Positions 22,771 to 36,431 are shown, counted from the first letter of the stretch. The stretch: 64,000 bases of DNA from Pseudomonas fluorescens NCIMB 11764 (GCF_000293885.2 NZ_CP010945.1:1116001-1180000); one strand, 5' to 3'. The notes: generated from the sequence alone by a model not told the origin. Numbers and translations are program-made.

Positions 22771-24459
22771 TTACGCCTCGGCTTTTTTGGTAGCCGCTTC
22801 GACCTTACGCGTGATGTACCACTGTTGGGCGATGGACAGGCAGTTGTTCACTACCCAGTACAGCACCAGACCAGCCGGGAACCACAGGAAGAAGAAGGTG
22901 AAGATGATAGGCATCAGCTTCATTACCTTGGCCTGCATCGGGTCCGGAGGAGTCGGGTTCAACTGCTGCTGGATAAACATGGTTGCACCCATGATGATCG
23001 GCAGAATGAAGAACGGATCCTTGATCGACAGGTCAGTAATCCACAGCATGAACGGCGCCTGGCGCATTTCAACGCTTTCAAGCAGAACCCAGTACAGCGA
23101 AAGGAATACCGGCATCTGCACGAGGATTGGCAAGCAACCACCCAGCGGATTGATCTTCTCTTTCTTGTACAGCTCCATCATGGCTTGCGACATTTTCTGC
23201 CGGTCATCGCCATGTTGCTCTTTCAGTGCCGCCAGTTTCGGGGCCACTGCACGCATACGAGCCATGGACTTGTAGCTGGCTGCCGACAACGGGAAGAAGA
23301 TCCCTTTGATCAGCATGGTCAGGAAGATAATCGACCAGCCCCAGTTACCGACGATGGCGTGGATGTGTCCGAGCAGCCAGAAGATTGGCTGGGCAATGAA
23401 CCACAGAATGCCGTAGTCGACGGTCAGTTCCAGACCTGGGGACAACTCTTTCAGCACGGCCTGGCTTTTCGGACCGGCGTACAGAATAGCGCTGGTTTCG
23501 GCTTTTGCACCTGGGGCAACGCTCATTGCCGGGCCGGTATAACCGATGATGTAGTTGCCTTTGCTGTCTTTGCGGGTCTGGACGACGTTGTTTTCGCCCT
23601 TCGCCGGAATCCATGCGGTCACGAAGTAGTGCTGCAACCAGGCAACCCAACCACCGCTGACGGTTTCCTTCAACTGCGCCTTGTCCATGTCCTTCATGGA
23701 CACTTTCTTGTACGGCTCGTTACTTGTCCACAGGGCTGCGCCCAGGTAAGTGGCGGTACCGGTGGCGGTAGTTGAAGAAGGATCGCCGCTGGCGTCACGC
23801 TTCAGTTGCGCGAACATCGCACCAGACCAGGGCTGTGCGCTCTGGTTGTCGATCAGGTAGGAAACGGTTACGTCATACAGGCCACGTTTCAGAGTGAAAC
23901 GTTTGATGTAGTTGACGCCGTCCTTGCTGAACTTCAGGTCCACGACCAATTGGTCCTGACCGTCAGCCAGTTGATAAATCTTCTTCTCCGAGGTGTACAC
24001 CGGACGACCAGCCGGGCTTGCGTCCGGGCCGTTGGTGCCAATCAACCCGCTTTGCGCCAGGTAAGTCAGTTCACCGCCGTTATCAAACAGCTGGAACGGA
24101 ATTTCCGGATGGTCCTGGCGACGTGGGTACAGCGGCAATTTCAGCTGGGCGACATCGCCACCTTGTGGATCGATAGCCAGGTCGAGCACATCCGTTTTGA
24201 TCTGGATGAGGTCTTTGCTTGCAGCTACTGGCGTTTCAGCAGGAGCAGTGGCACTGGTATCGCTTGCGGCGCGTGGAATGTCGTCACTGACAGAAGCATT
24301 ATTGCCAGTCGCCGTGTCCGGTAGGCCCGGTGCGGTAGTACTGGAAGCAACATTCTGAGTCGGCAGGGCAGCCTGGCCATAGTCCTGGTTCCATTTAAGA
24401 ACCATAACGTAGGACACGATTGCCAGGGCGACGATCAGGATCGTGCGTTTGATATCCAT
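22771..24459 (-). CDS. yidC: Membrane protein insertase YidC
   Basis: A 562-residue Oxa1-family insertase that helps place and fold inner-membrane proteins, alone or with SecYEG; the ATP synthase c and a subunits are known clients. The first membrane helix is at about 7-24 (ILIVALAIVSYVMVL), a large periplasmic domain follows (to about 340), and a five-helix C-terminal core carries the conserved segment QMPVFLSLYWVLLESVE. It lies 2 bp after yidD. The C-terminus is basic, suited to ribosome contact. Confidence 0.98.
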   Translation of the reverse strand: MDIKRTILIVALAIVSYVMVLKWNQDYGQAALPTQNVASSTTAPGLPDTATGNNASVSDDIPRAASDTSATAPAETPVAASKDLIQIKTDVLDLAIDPQGGDVAQLKLPLYPRRQDHPEIPFQLFDNGGELTYLAQSGLIGTNGPDASPAGRPVYTSEKKIYQLADGQDQLVVDLKFSKDGVNYIKRFTLKRGLYDVTVSYLIDNQSAQPWSGAMFAQLKRDASGDPSSTTATGTATYLGAALWTSNEPYKKVSMKDMDKAQLKETVSGGWVAWLQHYFVTAWIPAKGENNVVQTRKDSKGNYIIGYTGPAMSVAPGAKAETSAILYAGPKSQAVLKELSPGLELTVDYGILWFIAQPIFWLLGHIHAIVGNWGWSIIFLTMLIKGIFFPLSAASYKSMARMRAVAPKLAALKEQHGDDRQKMSQAMMELYKKEKINPLGGCLPILVQMPVFLSLYWVLLESVEMRQAPFMLWITDLSIKDPFFILPIIMGATMFIQQQLNPTPPDPMQAKVMKLMPIIFTFFFLWFPAGLVLYWVVNNCLSIAQQWYITRKVEAATKKAEA

Positions 24460-24461
24460 GA

Positions 24462-24707
24462 TTACTCGGCCATCGAAGAAGAACGGGAGGTAGGGATAGG
24501 TGGAACCGGGTCATAACCACCGGGATTCCACGGATGACAGCGACCTAAACGACGAAAGGTCAGCCAGCCACCGCGCAGAAGGCCATGATTTTCTATGGCT
24601 TCTAACGCGTAGCAGGAACAACTGGGGTAGAAACGACAGTGACTGGCCATCAGAGGACTAATGGCATAGCGATAAAACTGGATCGGAACGAGTGCCAGTT
24701 TACGCAT
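24462..24707 (-). CDS. yidD: Membrane protein insertion efficiency factor YidD
   Basis: An 81-residue protein with the YidD signature [19 protein letters not shown] (about 24-42) and three conserved cysteines. It promotes YidC-dependent insertion at the inner face of the membrane. It overlaps rnpA by 8 bp and lies 2 bp before yidC, the usual conserved order. Confidence 0.95.
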   Translation of the reverse strand: MRKLALVPIQFYRYAISPLMASHCRFYPSCSCYALEAIENHGLLRGGWLTFRRLGRCHPWNPGGYDPVPPIPTSRSSSMAE

Positions 24708-25101
24708 CGGGACTGTCTACCCCTACAGTTTCGGTTTTGACTGCTGGTACCGGCGTGCTGCGTGCCAGTCGCTTCCAGAGTTTGCCGAAATGCTGAATCA
24801 ATTCGGGGTTTTCTACGTCACCCAAACCTTTGCGCGCGACGATAACGATGTCCCAACCGGCCAGTGAATCCTGGTTCAGACGGAACGATTCGCGCATCAG
24901 ACGTTTGAGGCGATTGCGCTCGACGGAGAGCTTTACGCTCTTTTTCCCGATAACCAGCCCGAGACGGGGGTGATCAAGATCGTTGTTGCGCGCAAGGAGC
25001 AGGAGATTTTTCCCCGGAACCTTGCCGGTAGGGGAGTCAAAGACTGCCTTGAAATGCCGGGGAGTAAGCAGACGCTTTTCCCGACTGAAGTCCTGACTCA
25101 C
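24700..25101 (-). CDS. rnpA: Ribonuclease P protein component
   Basis: A 133-residue basic protein that binds the RNase P RNA for 5' tRNA maturation. The RNR signature is in [16 protein letters not shown] (about 49-64). The chosen start is a GTG at 25101 ([17 protein letters not shown]), because family members begin there, but a GGAG abuts this codon with no spacing, so the start is uncertain. An open frame extends 32 codons upstream across rpmH and is not supported. It lies 16 bp after the rpmH stop. Confidence 0.93.
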   Translation of the reverse strand: MSQDFSREKRLLTPRHFKAVFDSPTGKVPGKNLLLLARNNDLDHPRLGLVIGKKSVKLSVERNRLKRLMRESFRLNQDSLAGWDIVIVARKGLGDVENPELIQHFGKLWKRLARSTPVPAVKTETVGVDSPDA

Positions 25102-25117
25102 CTCCAGTGCCGGCTTA

Positions 25118-25252
25118 TCAAACTGCCAGACGCGCACGACCTTTGGCGCGACGACGCGACAGAACGGCACGGCCGTTCTTGGTAGCCATGCGAGCACGGA
25201 AGCCGTGGGTACGAGCGCGTTTGATAGTGCTTGGTTGGAAAGTACGTTTCAT
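25118..25252 (-). CDS. rpmH: 50S ribosomal protein L34
   Basis: A 44-residue, very basic L34: it begins [18 protein letters not shown] and ends GRARLAV. It is a complete match to the Pseudomonas protein from start to stop, and is the first gene of the leftward rpmH-rnpA-yidD-yidC operon facing away from oriC. Confidence 0.98.
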   Translation of the reverse strand: MKRTFQPSTIKRARTHGFRARMATKNGRAVLSRRRAKGRARLAV

Positions 25253-25313
25253 TGTCGTGTTACCTGGTTCGTCCACAACGGGCCGGAATGGCCCCCGTTT
25301 TAAGAGACCGGGG

Positions 25314-25342
25314 ATTCTAGAGAAAGCAAGCCTCTAGGTCAA
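25314..25342 (-). promoter_or_regulatory. Sigma-70 promoter of rpmH operon
   Basis: On the minus strand, TTGACC and TAGAAT are separated by exactly 17 bases, which predicts a start near 25307 and a 5' leader of about 55 bases before rpmH. Strong by consensus; not tested. Confidence 0.75.
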
Positions 25343-25742
25343 TTTCCAACCAGCGTTTCCTTATAAATAGATCTCCAGTGGTTTTACTCGCCTTCCGCCT
25401 TGGCCAAATATAAAAATAAAGAAGGAAAGTATTTAAAGCTTTTCTGTAAAGCTTATAAAAGCTAGGGCACCGATCATCTGTGGATAACTACATTTAGGCC
25501 TTATATCCCGTGGTGTACAGAGAATGACAACTACGGTGGAAAACGGTGGTCAGCCTGTGCTGCGCTGTCGGATAAGCTGTGTGTGAAACGCGTGGTTATC
25601 CACAGGCAGGTTATCCACCGAGTTTCGCCCCCACTTGTACAACGACCTCAGGGTCGGTTATCCACAGACCTTATGCACAGACCATTGGTCGCCTTTTTTG
25701 CGTATAAATCGTTGATTCTTCTTGGTCGGTGACCCACCTACG

Positions 25743-25773
25743 TGTGGATAAGTCGGCGTCTGGTCGCTACAAT
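25743..25773 (+). promoter_or_regulatory. Possible dnaA promoter overlapping a DnaA box
   Basis: A TACAAT hexamer at 25768-25773 lies 46 bp before the dnaA start. A perfect DnaA box (25743-25751) occupies the -35 region, where no good -35 hexamer is seen. This would suit repression of dnaA by its own product. Weak evidence. Confidence 0.4.
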
Positions 25774-25818
25774 GGCCGCTTGTTTTTGCCTCACCGGCTT
25801 TCAACTTAGGGGATATCC

Positions 25819-27339
25819 GTGTCAGTGGAACTTTGGCAGCAGTGCGTAGAGCTTTTGCGCGATGAGCTGCCTGCCCAACAATTCAACACTTGGATCCGTC
25901 CACTACAGGTCGAAGCCGAAGGCGACGAGTTGCGTGTCTACGCGCCGAATCGTTTTGTTCTCGACTGGGTTAACGAAAAGTACCTGGGTCGCGTCCTTGA
26001 ACTGCTTGATGAGCACGGCAATGGCATGGCGCCTGCGCTGTCCTTATTAATAGGCAGCAAACGCAGTTCGGCGCCGCGTGCCGCTCCGAATGCGCCATTG
26101 GCTGCTGCCGCGTCCCAGGCACAGGCGGCGCAAGCACCTGTCAGTGCTCCGGCACCTGCCCCGACGGCTACGCCGACCAAGCGTTCGACACAGAAAGTTG
26201 CCGACGTCAGTGAAGAGCCATCGCGTGACAGTTTCGACCCGATGGCCGGTGCGAGTTCTCAACAGGCCCCGGTGCGTTCCGAGCAGCGCACTGTGCAGGT
26301 GGAAGGTGCGCTCAAGCACACCAGTTACCTGAATCGCACGTTCACCTTCGAAAACTTCGTGGAAGGCAAGTCCAACCAACTGGCCCGCGCAGCGGCCTGG
26401 CAGGTGGCAGACAATCCCAAGCACGGTTACAACCCGCTCTTTCTTTATGGCGGTGTTGGTTTGGGTAAAACCCACTTGATGCACGCTGTGGGTAACCATC
26501 TATTAAAGAAGAACCCGAATGCCAAGGTTGTGTACCTGCATTCGGAGCGTTTTGTGGCCGACATGGTCAAGGCACTGCAACTGAATGCAATCAACGAGTT
26601 CAAGCGCTTCTACCGTTCGGTGGATGCGTTGCTGATCGATGACATCCAGTTCTTTGCCCGCAAGGAACGCTCCCAGGAAGAGTTTTTCCACACCTTCAAC
26701 GCCCTGCTCGAAGGTGGCCAGCAGGTCATTCTCACCAGTGACCGCTACCCTAAAGAGATTGAAGGCCTTGAAGAACGCCTGAAATCCCGCTTTGGCTGGG
26801 GGCTGACGGTTGCCGTCGAACCGCCGGAGCTGGAAACCCGTGTAGCGATCCTGATGAAAAAGGCCGACCAGGCCAAAGTCGATCTGCCCCACGATGCGGC
26901 GTTCTTTATTGCCCAGCGTATTCGTTCCAACGTCCGTGAGCTGGAAGGCGCGCTCAAGCGCGTGATCGCCCACTCGCACTTCATGGGCCGCGATATCACC
27001 ATCGAGCTGATTCGCGAATCCTTGAAAGACCTGTTGGCGTTGCAGGACAAACTGGTCTCTGTGGATAACATTCAGCGCACTGTCGCCGAGTATTACAAGA
27101 TCAAGATTTCCGACCTGCTGTCCAAGCGTCGTTCGCGCTCGGTCGCTCGTCCGCGTCAGGTTGCCATGGCGTTGTCCAAAGAGTTGACTAACCACAGCCT
27201 GCCGGAAATCGGCGATGTGTTTGGCGGCCGCGACCATACGACCGTTTTGCACGCCTGCCGCAAGATCAACGAACTTAAGGAATCCGACGCGGACATCCGC
27301 GAGGACTACAAGAACCTGCTGCGTACACTGACCACTTGA
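25819..27339 (+). CDS. dnaA: Chromosomal replication initiator DnaA
   Basis: A 506-residue initiator: an N-terminal DnaB/DiaA-contact domain (1 to about 75), an Ala/Pro-rich linker (about 81-165), AAA+ domain with Walker A GGVGLGKT at 211-218 and Walker [10 protein letters not shown], and a C-terminal box-binding domain with [11 protein letters not shown]. The start is GTG at 25819 with a TAGGGGAT ribosome site. One perfect DnaA 9-mer lies inside the gene (27060-27068). It is the first gene of the dnaA-dnaN-recF-gyrB series. Confidence 0.99.
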   Translation: MSVELWQQCVELLRDELPAQQFNTWIRPLQVEAEGDELRVYAPNRFVLDWVNEKYLGRVLELLDEHGNGMAPALSLLIGSKRSSAPRAAPNAPLAAAASQAQAAQAPVSAPAPAPTATPTKRSTQKVADVSEEPSRDSFDPMAGASSQQAPVRSEQRTVQVEGALKHTSYLNRTFTFENFVEGKSNQLARAAAWQVADNPKHGYNPLFLYGGVGLGKTHLMHAVGNHLLKKNPNAKVVYLHSERFVADMVKALQLNAINEFKRFYRSVDALLIDDIQFFARKERSQEEFFHTFNALLEGGQQVILTSDRYPKEIEGLEERLKSRFGWGLTVAVEPPELETRVAILMKKADQAKVDLPHDAAFFIAQRIRSNVRELEGALKRVIAHSHFMGRDITIELIRESLKDLLALQDKLVSVDNIQRTVAEYYKIKISDLLSKRRSRSVARPRQVAMALSKELTNHSLPEIGDVFGGRDHTTVLHACRKINELKESDADIREDYKNLLRTLTT

Positions 27340-27378
27340 TGCATACCAGCGCAGCTTATTAAGGCAAGGGACTAGACC

Positions 27379-28482
27379 ATGCATTTCACCATTCAACGCG
27401 AAGCCCTGTTGAAACCCCTGCAACTGGTCGCAGGCGTCGTCGAGCGCCGACAGACCTTGCCGGTGCTCTCCAACGTGCTGCTGGTTGTCGAAGGCCAGCA
27501 ACTGTCGCTGACCGGTACCGACCTGGAAGTCGAGCTGGTCGGTCGTGTGCAACTCGAAGAACCGGCGGACCCGGGTTCCATCACTGTGCCTGCGCGCAAG
27601 TTGATGGATATCTGCAAAAGCCTGCCGAACGACGCGCTGATCGACATCAAGGTCGACGAGCAGAAGCTGGTGGTGAAGGCTGGCCGTAGCCGCTTCACCC
27701 TGTCGACGCTGCCGGCCAACGATTTCCCGACTGTAGAAGAAGGCCCGGGTTCGCTGACCTGCAGCCTGGAGCAAAGCAAGCTGCGTCGTTTGATCGAACG
27801 CACCAGCTTCGCCATGGCCCAGCAGGACGTGCGTTATTACCTCAATGGCATGCTGCTGGAAGTCTCGGCCGGTATCATCCGCGCCGTGGCCACCGACGGT
27901 CACCGTCTGGCCATGTGCTCGATGCAGGCCGACATCGGTCAACCGGATCGCCACCAGGTCATCGTGCCGCGCAAGGGTATCCTTGAGCTGGCGCGCCTGC
28001 TGACCGAGCCGGACGGCATCGTCAGCATCGTCCTGGGTCAGCACCACATCCGCGCTACTACGGGCGAGTTCACCTTCACCTCGAAACTGGTTGACGGTAA
28101 ATTCCCGGACTACGAGCGCGTTCTGCCGAAGGGCGGTGACAAGCTGGTACTCGGTGATCGCCAGGCGTTGCGTGAAGCGTTCAGCCGTACAGCGATCCTG
28201 TCGAACGAGAAGTACCGTGGCATCCGTCTGCAACTGGCCAATGGTCAACTGAAGATCCAGGCCAACAACCCTGAGCAGGAGGAAGCGGAAGAGGAAGTCG
28301 GCGTTGAATACAACGGCGGCAATCTGGAGATCGGCTTCAACGTGAGCTACTTGCTCGACGTTTTGGGCGTGATGACCACCGAGCAGGTCCGTCTGATCCT
28401 GTCCGACTCCAACAGCAGTGCGCTGGTGCAAGAGTCCGACAACGACGACTCGGCCTACGTCGTCATGCCGATGCGTCTGTAA
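27379..28482 (+). CDS. dnaN: DNA polymerase III beta sliding clamp
   Basis: A 367-residue clamp made of three similar domains; a dimer forms the ring that keeps Pol III on DNA. The N-terminus MHFTIQREALLKPLQLVAGVVERRQTLP and the C-terminal YVVMPMRL are typical. It lies 39 bp after dnaA and 20 bp before recF. Confidence 0.99.
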   Translation: MHFTIQREALLKPLQLVAGVVERRQTLPVLSNVLLVVEGQQLSLTGTDLEVELVGRVQLEEPADPGSITVPARKLMDICKSLPNDALIDIKVDEQKLVVKAGRSRFTLSTLPANDFPTVEEGPGSLTCSLEQSKLRRLIERTSFAMAQQDVRYYLNGMLLEVSAGIIRAVATDGHRLAMCSMQADIGQPDRHQVIVPRKGILELARLLTEPDGIVSIVLGQHHIRATTGEFTFTSKLVDGKFPDYERVLPKGGDKLVLGDRQALREAFSRTAILSNEKYRGIRLQLANGQLKIQANNPEQEEAEEEVGVEYNGGNLEIGFNVSYLLDVLGVMTTEQVRLILSDSNSSALVQESDNDDSAYVVMPMRL

Positions 28483-28502
28483 TCATGCTCAGCAGAAGCT
28501 AG

Positions 28503-32029
<3,527 letters not shown>

Positions 32030-32048
32030 TCCAGCGGACTTGCCAGAC

Positions 32049-32080
32049 AAAAAGGCCAGCGCATTGCGCTGGCCTTTTTT
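32049..32080 (+). terminator. Terminator after gyrB
   Basis: A 14-bp stem (AAAAAGGCCAGCGC / GCGCTGGCCTTTTT) with a 3-base loop and a T6 tail, 20 bp after the gyrB stop. Confidence 0.92.
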
Positions 32081-32270
32081 ATTTCCTTGAATACTTTGTT
32101 CGCTTATTCACAGGAACTTAATCGTATAGAACGCGGGCTTTATGCCTCGGCACCTCGCAGAAAAATCCTACATACGACATCCCTGGTGCTCTTTATCCTA
32201 CAGCCTTCTCGTCAAGTGCATGACTGGCGGGGAGCTATCATTTTTGGGATATCGAACAGGGAATGCTGTT

Positions 32271-32789
32271 ATGCCAACACCCGCGTATTTAGTTATAAAT
32301 GGAAACCGGCAAGGAATGATTACTGCCGGAACATTTACTCCGGAGTCGGTTGGTAATGTCTACCAGGAGGGTCACGAAAACCAAATCCTGGTCCAGGCAT
32401 TCAGTCACCAAATAATTATTCCGAGAGATCCCCAATCGGGTCAGCCAACGGGCCAGCGCGTGCATAAACCGCTGATGATCTCAAAAGTATTTGATAAATC
32501 GTCACCGTTGATCTTAACCGCGTTAACGAGCGGAGAAGTATTGGATAACTGCCATATCGCTTGGTATCGGACCTCGGCGGCTGGAAAACAAGAACATTAC
32601 TTCAGCATAGAGCTGGAAGACGCAGTGATCGTAGATGTGCAGACAAGAATGCCAAGCTGCCAGGATCCGGCCATGGCCCACTTTACACATCTGGAGGACG
32701 TGTACTTCACCTACCGAAAAATAACCTGGACTCACGAAGTCTGCGGTACCTCCGGTTCCGATGACTGGCGTGCTCCGCTTATCAGCTAG
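32271..32789 (+). CDS. hcp: Hcp-family type VI secretion tube protein/effector (orphan)
   Basis: A 172-residue Hcp: it begins MPTPAYLVINGNRQGMITAG and contains GHENQILVQAFSH, HKPLMISKVFDKSSP and the C-terminal VYFTYRKITWTHEV, all family signatures. Hcp hexamers stack to form the tube of the T6SS and carry small effectors. The ATG at 32271 has AGGGA upstream and matches the family start; a longer open frame back to 32142 is not supported. No other T6SS gene, effector or immunity gene is nearby. It stands between two terminators, with AT-rich DNA after it, and looks like an isolated insertion between gyrB and the acyltransferase gene. Confidence 0.9.
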   Translation: MPTPAYLVINGNRQGMITAGTFTPESVGNVYQEGHENQILVQAFSHQIIIPRDPQSGQPTGQRVHKPLMISKVFDKSSPLILTALTSGEVLDNCHIAWYRTSAAGKQEHYFSIELEDAVIVDVQTRMPSCQDPAMAHFTHLEDVYFTYRKITWTHEVCGTSGSDDWRAPLIS

Positions 32790-32814
32790 GACTCCCGACC
32801 CAAATCGCAGGCAT

Positions 32815-32845
32815 AAAAAAACCGGCTATATCAGCCGGTTTTTTT
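32815..32845 (+). terminator. Terminator after hcp
   Basis: A 12-bp stem (AAAAAACCGGCT / AGCCGGTTTTTT) with a 5-base loop, 25 bp after the hcp stop. It is symmetric in its A- and T-tracts and could also end leftward transcripts. Confidence 0.88.
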
Positions 32846-32974
32846 ACGTCCGAAAAAAACTTATGCACCTTTTCCGACATTTTATGAGCTTAAGAAATAT
32901 GTATATAAATCATAATCTTACGAATATATCACGTCGTTTTTGAGCAAAACGGTACACAGGTTATCCACAGAATC

Positions 32975-33754
32975 TCAGACAGCCACCTGATCATTTGCAA
33001 CCGGAGCTTGCGGAGCAGGCGGAAGCGAGCCCATATCACGCTGCATCTGCTCATTCCAGGCCTGAACACGATCGTTTAGATCGGCAATGGCTCGCGGCCC
33101 GCTTCCTTCGGCGTACATCGGCTCGCCGATGATCACAGTGATGACACCCTGCTTCTTCGCCCAACCGGTTTTCGGCCAGAACTTGCCGGCATTGTGAGCA
33201 ATCGGCAGCACCGGAAGCGCGGCGTTGACCGCTAACGCGGTACCACCCCGAGAGAACTTGCCAATGGTGCCGTAAGGCACTCGCGTTCCTTCAGGGAAGA
33301 TCAGCACCCAGACGCCATCTTTCAGCAGTTCATCGCCCTTCTTCGCCACATGCTTGAGCGCCGCTTTTGGGTTGTCACGGTCGATGGCGATCGGTCGCAA
33401 CATGGCCATGGCCCAGCCAAAGAACGGCACAAACAGCAATGAGCGTTTCAGTACCTGGCTCAACGGCTCGAAGTAGGCCGAGAGGAAGAACGTCTCCCAA
33501 GTGCTCTGGTGGTTCGATTGAATCACGCAGGGCTGGTCAGGTACGTTCTCGGCGCCCTTCACTTCGTAGCTGATGCCCAGAAAGACTTTGCTCAGCCACA
33601 AGGCGCAGCGGCACCAATACACATTGATAAATCGATAGCGCGCCTTGAACGGCAGAAAAGGCGCGATAAAAAAGCTCAGGCTGCACCAGAGCAACGAGCT
33701 GGTGCCCAGCAGCAGGTAAAAGAGAAAGGTTCTGATGGCCTGCAGTATCGACAT
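32975..33754 (-). CDS. plsC: 1-acyl-glycerol-3-phosphate acyltransferase (PlsC family)
   Basis: A 259-residue membrane acyltransferase making phosphatidic acid or a related lipid. It has an N-terminal membrane segment (about 10-32), the acyltransferase box NHQSTWE (H-x4-E rather than the usual H-x4-D), the FPEGTR motif near 153-158 and a Pro/Ala-rich C-terminal tail. The matching P. aeruginosa gene at this position (PA0005) is annotated as a lysophosphatidic acid acyltransferase, as I recall. The exact acyl acceptor is not visible. It is transcribed toward gyrB after gmhB. Confidence 0.88.
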   Translation of the reverse strand: MSILQAIRTFLFYLLLGTSSLLWCSLSFFIAPFLPFKARYRFINVYWCRCALWLSKVFLGISYEVKGAENVPDQPCVIQSNHQSTWETFFLSAYFEPLSQVLKRSLLFVPFFGWAMAMLRPIAIDRDNPKAALKHVAKKGDELLKDGVWVLIFPEGTRVPYGTIGKFSRGGTALAVNAALPVLPIAHNAGKFWPKTGWAKKQGVITVIIGEPMYAEGSGPRAIADLNDRVQAWNEQMQRDMGSLPPAPQAPVANDQVAV

Positions 33755-33836
33755 GGCGACGTTTACCGTGCGGGCTCTGCCCGTCTATATAAAGCGCACT
33801 CCCGATCAATCCTTGGTCAGGAAATTCGAAAGCACT

Positions 33837-34370
33837 CTAATTGTGGATAAGTTCTGCGGCAATCGCCGCGAGATCGTCAAATATCAAGGTGCCTACCGGT
33901 AGGGACTTGCCCAACGTCTTTGCGCCTTTCCCGGTCTTTACCAAAACTGGCTGAGAATCGACGGCTTTGGCGGCTTCCAGGTCACCAAGACTGTCGCCGA
34001 CGAACCATAGATCAGTCAGCGATACGTTGTAATGCGCGGCGATGGTTTTCAGCATCCCGGGTTTTGGCTTGCGGCAAACACAGCCTTCGTCCGGCCCGTG
34101 CGGGCAATAGACGATCAGCCCGACCTCACCGCCCTGCTCCGCCACCAACGAACGCAAGCGCTCGTGCATGGCGTTCAGGGTGGCGATGTCGTAATAGCCG
34201 CGAGCGATGCCCGACTGGTTGGTAGCGACCGCTACCGTCCAGCCAGCCTTGCTCAACTGCGCGATGGCTTCGATCGAACCGGGGAGCGGTATCCACTCCT
34301 CCACCGACTTGATGTAAGCGTCGGAGTCGTAATTGATTACCCCGTCCCGATCGAGAATCAGCAGTTTCAA
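33837..34370 (-). CDS. gmhB: D-glycero-beta-D-manno-heptose-1,7-bisphosphate 7-phosphatase
   Basis: A 177-residue HAD-family phosphatase in the ADP-heptose pathway for LPS core. LDRDGVIN (about 6-13) holds the nucleophile and general acid aspartates, ATNQSG is motif II and GDSLGDLEAA is motif IV. The zinc ligands are in CPHGPDEGCVC (about 109-119). It lies 6 bp after glyS and 82 bp before the acyltransferase, so the genes likely share a transcript. A perfect DnaA 9-mer overlaps its end (33842-33850). Confidence 0.96.
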   Translation of the reverse strand: MKLLILDRDGVINYDSDAYIKSVEEWIPLPGSIEAIAQLSKAGWTVAVATNQSGIARGYYDIATLNAMHERLRSLVAEQGGEVGLIVYCPHGPDEGCVCRKPKPGMLKTIAAHYNVSLTDLWFVGDSLGDLEAAKAVDSQPVLVKTGKGAKTLGKSLPVGTLIFDDLAAIAAELIHN

Positions 34371-34376
34371 ACAGTC

Positions 34377-36431
34377 TTACCCCAGCAGCGAAATGTCGGC
34401 GACGCCGAGGAACAACCCACGCAAACGCGACAGCAGTGCGTAGCGGTTGGCGCGCACGTTGGCATCATCCGCGTTGACCATCACGGCTTCGAAGAAGGCA
34501 TCCACCGGCTCGCGCAAGGCCGCCAGGCGCGCCAGAGATTCGCTGTACTGACGCGCAGCAGCCATTGGCTGAACAGCCTGGTCCGCCTGCTGAATCGCCG
34601 AGTACAGGGAAAACTCGTTGGCATTGTCGAAATACTTGGCTTCAACGACCGATGGAACAGAGCCTTCAACCTTGCTCAGCAAGTTCGAAACGCGCTTGTT
34701 CACTGCGGCGAGGGCAGCAGCTTCCGGCAATTTACGGAACGCTTCCACCGCTTGTACACGCTGATCAAAGTCCAGCGCCGAACCCGGCTTCAATGCCCGT
34801 ACCGACAGATAAGTCCCGACATCAACGCCTTCGTCTTCGTAGCGAGCACGCAGTCGGTCGAATACGAATTCGAGTACCGAGTCGGCCAGGCCAGCCGCCT
34901 TGACCTTGGCACCGAACGCGTTCACAGCGAACGCCACGGCGTCATTCAGATCAAGGTCGAGCTTCTTGTCGATCAGGATGCGCAACACGCCGAGTGCAGC
35001 ACGACGCAGGGCATACGGGTCTTTGCTACCGGTCGGCAGCATGCCGATACCGAAGATGCCAACCAGTGTGTCGAGTTTGTCGGCGATGGCCACGGCCGCA
35101 CCGGTCAGGGTGGTCGGCAGCTCTGCGCCGGCACCGCGCGGCATGTATTGCTCGTTCAGTGCCAGAGCTACTTCATCCGGCTCGCCATCGTTGAGGGCGT
35201 AGTAGTAACCGGCGACGCCTTGCATCTCCGGGAACTCACCGACCATCTCGGTTGCCAGGTCGCACTTGGACAGCAGGCCGGCACGGGAAGCCCATGCCGC
35301 GTTGCCGCCGATGCGTTGTGCGATGAATGCAGCCAGTTTGGAAACGCGCTCGGCCTTGTCGTAGACGCTGCCGAGTTTTTCCTGGAACACCACGTTCTGC
35401 AGACGCAGATTGAAATCTTCGAGTTTCTGCTTCTTGTCCTGCTTGAAGAAGAACTCGGCGTCGGTGAGGCGTGGGCGAACCACTTTCTCGTTACCGGCGA
35501 TGATTTGCTGCGGGTCTTTGCTTTCGATGTTGGCCACGGTAATGAAACGTGGCAGCAACTTGCCGTCGGCGTCCAGCAGGCAGAAATACTTCTGGTTGTC
35601 CTGCATGGTAGTGATCAGCGCTTCTTGCGGCACGTCGAGGAAACGCTCCTCGAACGAGCACACCAGCGGCACTGGCCATTCAACCAGAGCGGTCACTTCG
35701 TCGAGCAGGGCTGGCGGAACGATTGCCGTGCCTTCCTGCATCGTCGCCAGCTCTTCGGTGCGCTTGCTGATGATCGCGCGACGCTCGTTGGAGTCGGCCA
35801 GCACGTAAGCGGCACGCAGGTCGCTCAGGTAGTTGGCGGGCGAAGTGATACGCACGCTTTCCGGGTGATGGAAGCGGTGACCACGGGAATCGCGACCGGC
35901 CTTCTGAGCGAGGATCGTGCAATCGATGACCTGGTCACCGAGCAGCATCACCAGCCATTGGGTCGGACGAACGAACTCTTCCTTGCGAGCGCCCCAGCGC
36001 ATGCGCTTCGGGATCGGCAGGTCGTTCAGAGAGTCTTCGACGATGGTCGGCAGCAGGCTTGCCGTCGGCTTGCCGGCGATGCTCTGGCTGTAACGCAGCT
36101 TCGGGCCGCTCTGATCGATTTCGCTTAGCTCTACACCGCACTTCTTGGCGAAGCCCAACGCCGCTTGAGTCGGGTTGCCGTCTGCATCGAACGCGGCCTG
36201 ACGTGGTGGGCCATCGAGGTTGATGCTGCGATCCGGTTGCTGGGTGGACAGCGAGGTGATCAGCACCGCCAGACGACGTGGCGCGGCATAGACGGTTTTG
36301 GTCTCGTAGTTCAGGCCAGCGGCTTGCAGGCCCTTGTCGATACCGGCCAGGAAGGCCTCGGCCAGGGTGTTCAGGGCTTTGGGTGGCAGTTCTTCGGTGC
36401 CCAGTTCAACCAGAAAATCTTGAGCACTCAT
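34377..36431 (-). CDS. glyS: Glycyl-tRNA synthetase beta subunit
   Basis: A 684-residue beta subunit of the tetrameric (alpha2beta2) bacterial glycyl-tRNA synthetase, which binds tRNA-Gly. The N-terminus [20 protein letters not shown] is the family signature; HD-like and anticodon-binding regions lie in the C-terminal half. It overlaps glyQ by 4 bp (ATGA), giving coupled translation and matched amounts. Confidence 0.98.
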   Translation of the reverse strand: MSAQDFLVELGTEELPPKALNTLAEAFLAGIDKGLQAAGLNYETKTVYAAPRRLAVLITSLSTQQPDRSINLDGPPRQAAFDADGNPTQAALGFAKKCGVELSEIDQSGPKLRYSQSIAGKPTASLLPTIVEDSLNDLPIPKRMRWGARKEEFVRPTQWLVMLLGDQVIDCTILAQKAGRDSRGHRFHHPESVRITSPANYLSDLRAAYVLADSNERRAIISKRTEELATMQEGTAIVPPALLDEVTALVEWPVPLVCSFEERFLDVPQEALITTMQDNQKYFCLLDADGKLLPRFITVANIESKDPQQIIAGNEKVVRPRLTDAEFFFKQDKKQKLEDFNLRLQNVVFQEKLGSVYDKAERVSKLAAFIAQRIGGNAAWASRAGLLSKCDLATEMVGEFPEMQGVAGYYYALNDGEPDEVALALNEQYMPRGAGAELPTTLTGAAVAIADKLDTLVGIFGIGMLPTGSKDPYALRRAALGVLRILIDKKLDLDLNDAVAFAVNAFGAKVKAAGLADSVLEFVFDRLRARYEDEGVDVGTYLSVRALKPGSALDFDQRVQAVEAFRKLPEAAALAAVNKRVSNLLSKVEGSVPSVVEAKYFDNANEFSLYSAIQQADQAVQPMAAARQYSESLARLAALREPVDAFFEAVMVNADDANVRANRYALLSRLRGLFLGVADISLLG

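Larger units (their letters stand above)
25253..25818. other. oriC: Chromosomal replication origin oriC (rpmH-dnaA intergenic region)
   Basis: A 566-bp gene-free gap between divergent rpmH and dnaA. An AT-rich unwinding-type segment at about 25400-25460 is followed by DnaA 9-mers at 25479-25487, 25596-25604, 25658-25666 and 25743-25751 (all perfect), TTATGCACA at 25671-25679 and a one-mismatch box at 25611-25619. This is the known oriC position in Pseudomonas. It also holds the rpmH promoter and probably that of dnaA. Confidence 0.9.

Noticed and set aside
25102..25197. 32-residue N-terminal extension of RnpA
   Set aside because: It overlaps rpmH out of frame and is absent from the family; the GTG at 25101 is preferred despite its poor ribosome-site spacing.
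26503..28431. A 642-codon minus-strand open frame antisense to dnaA and dnaN
   Set aside because: Same artefact: no ribosome site, no recognisable domain, and two certain genes on the opposite strand.
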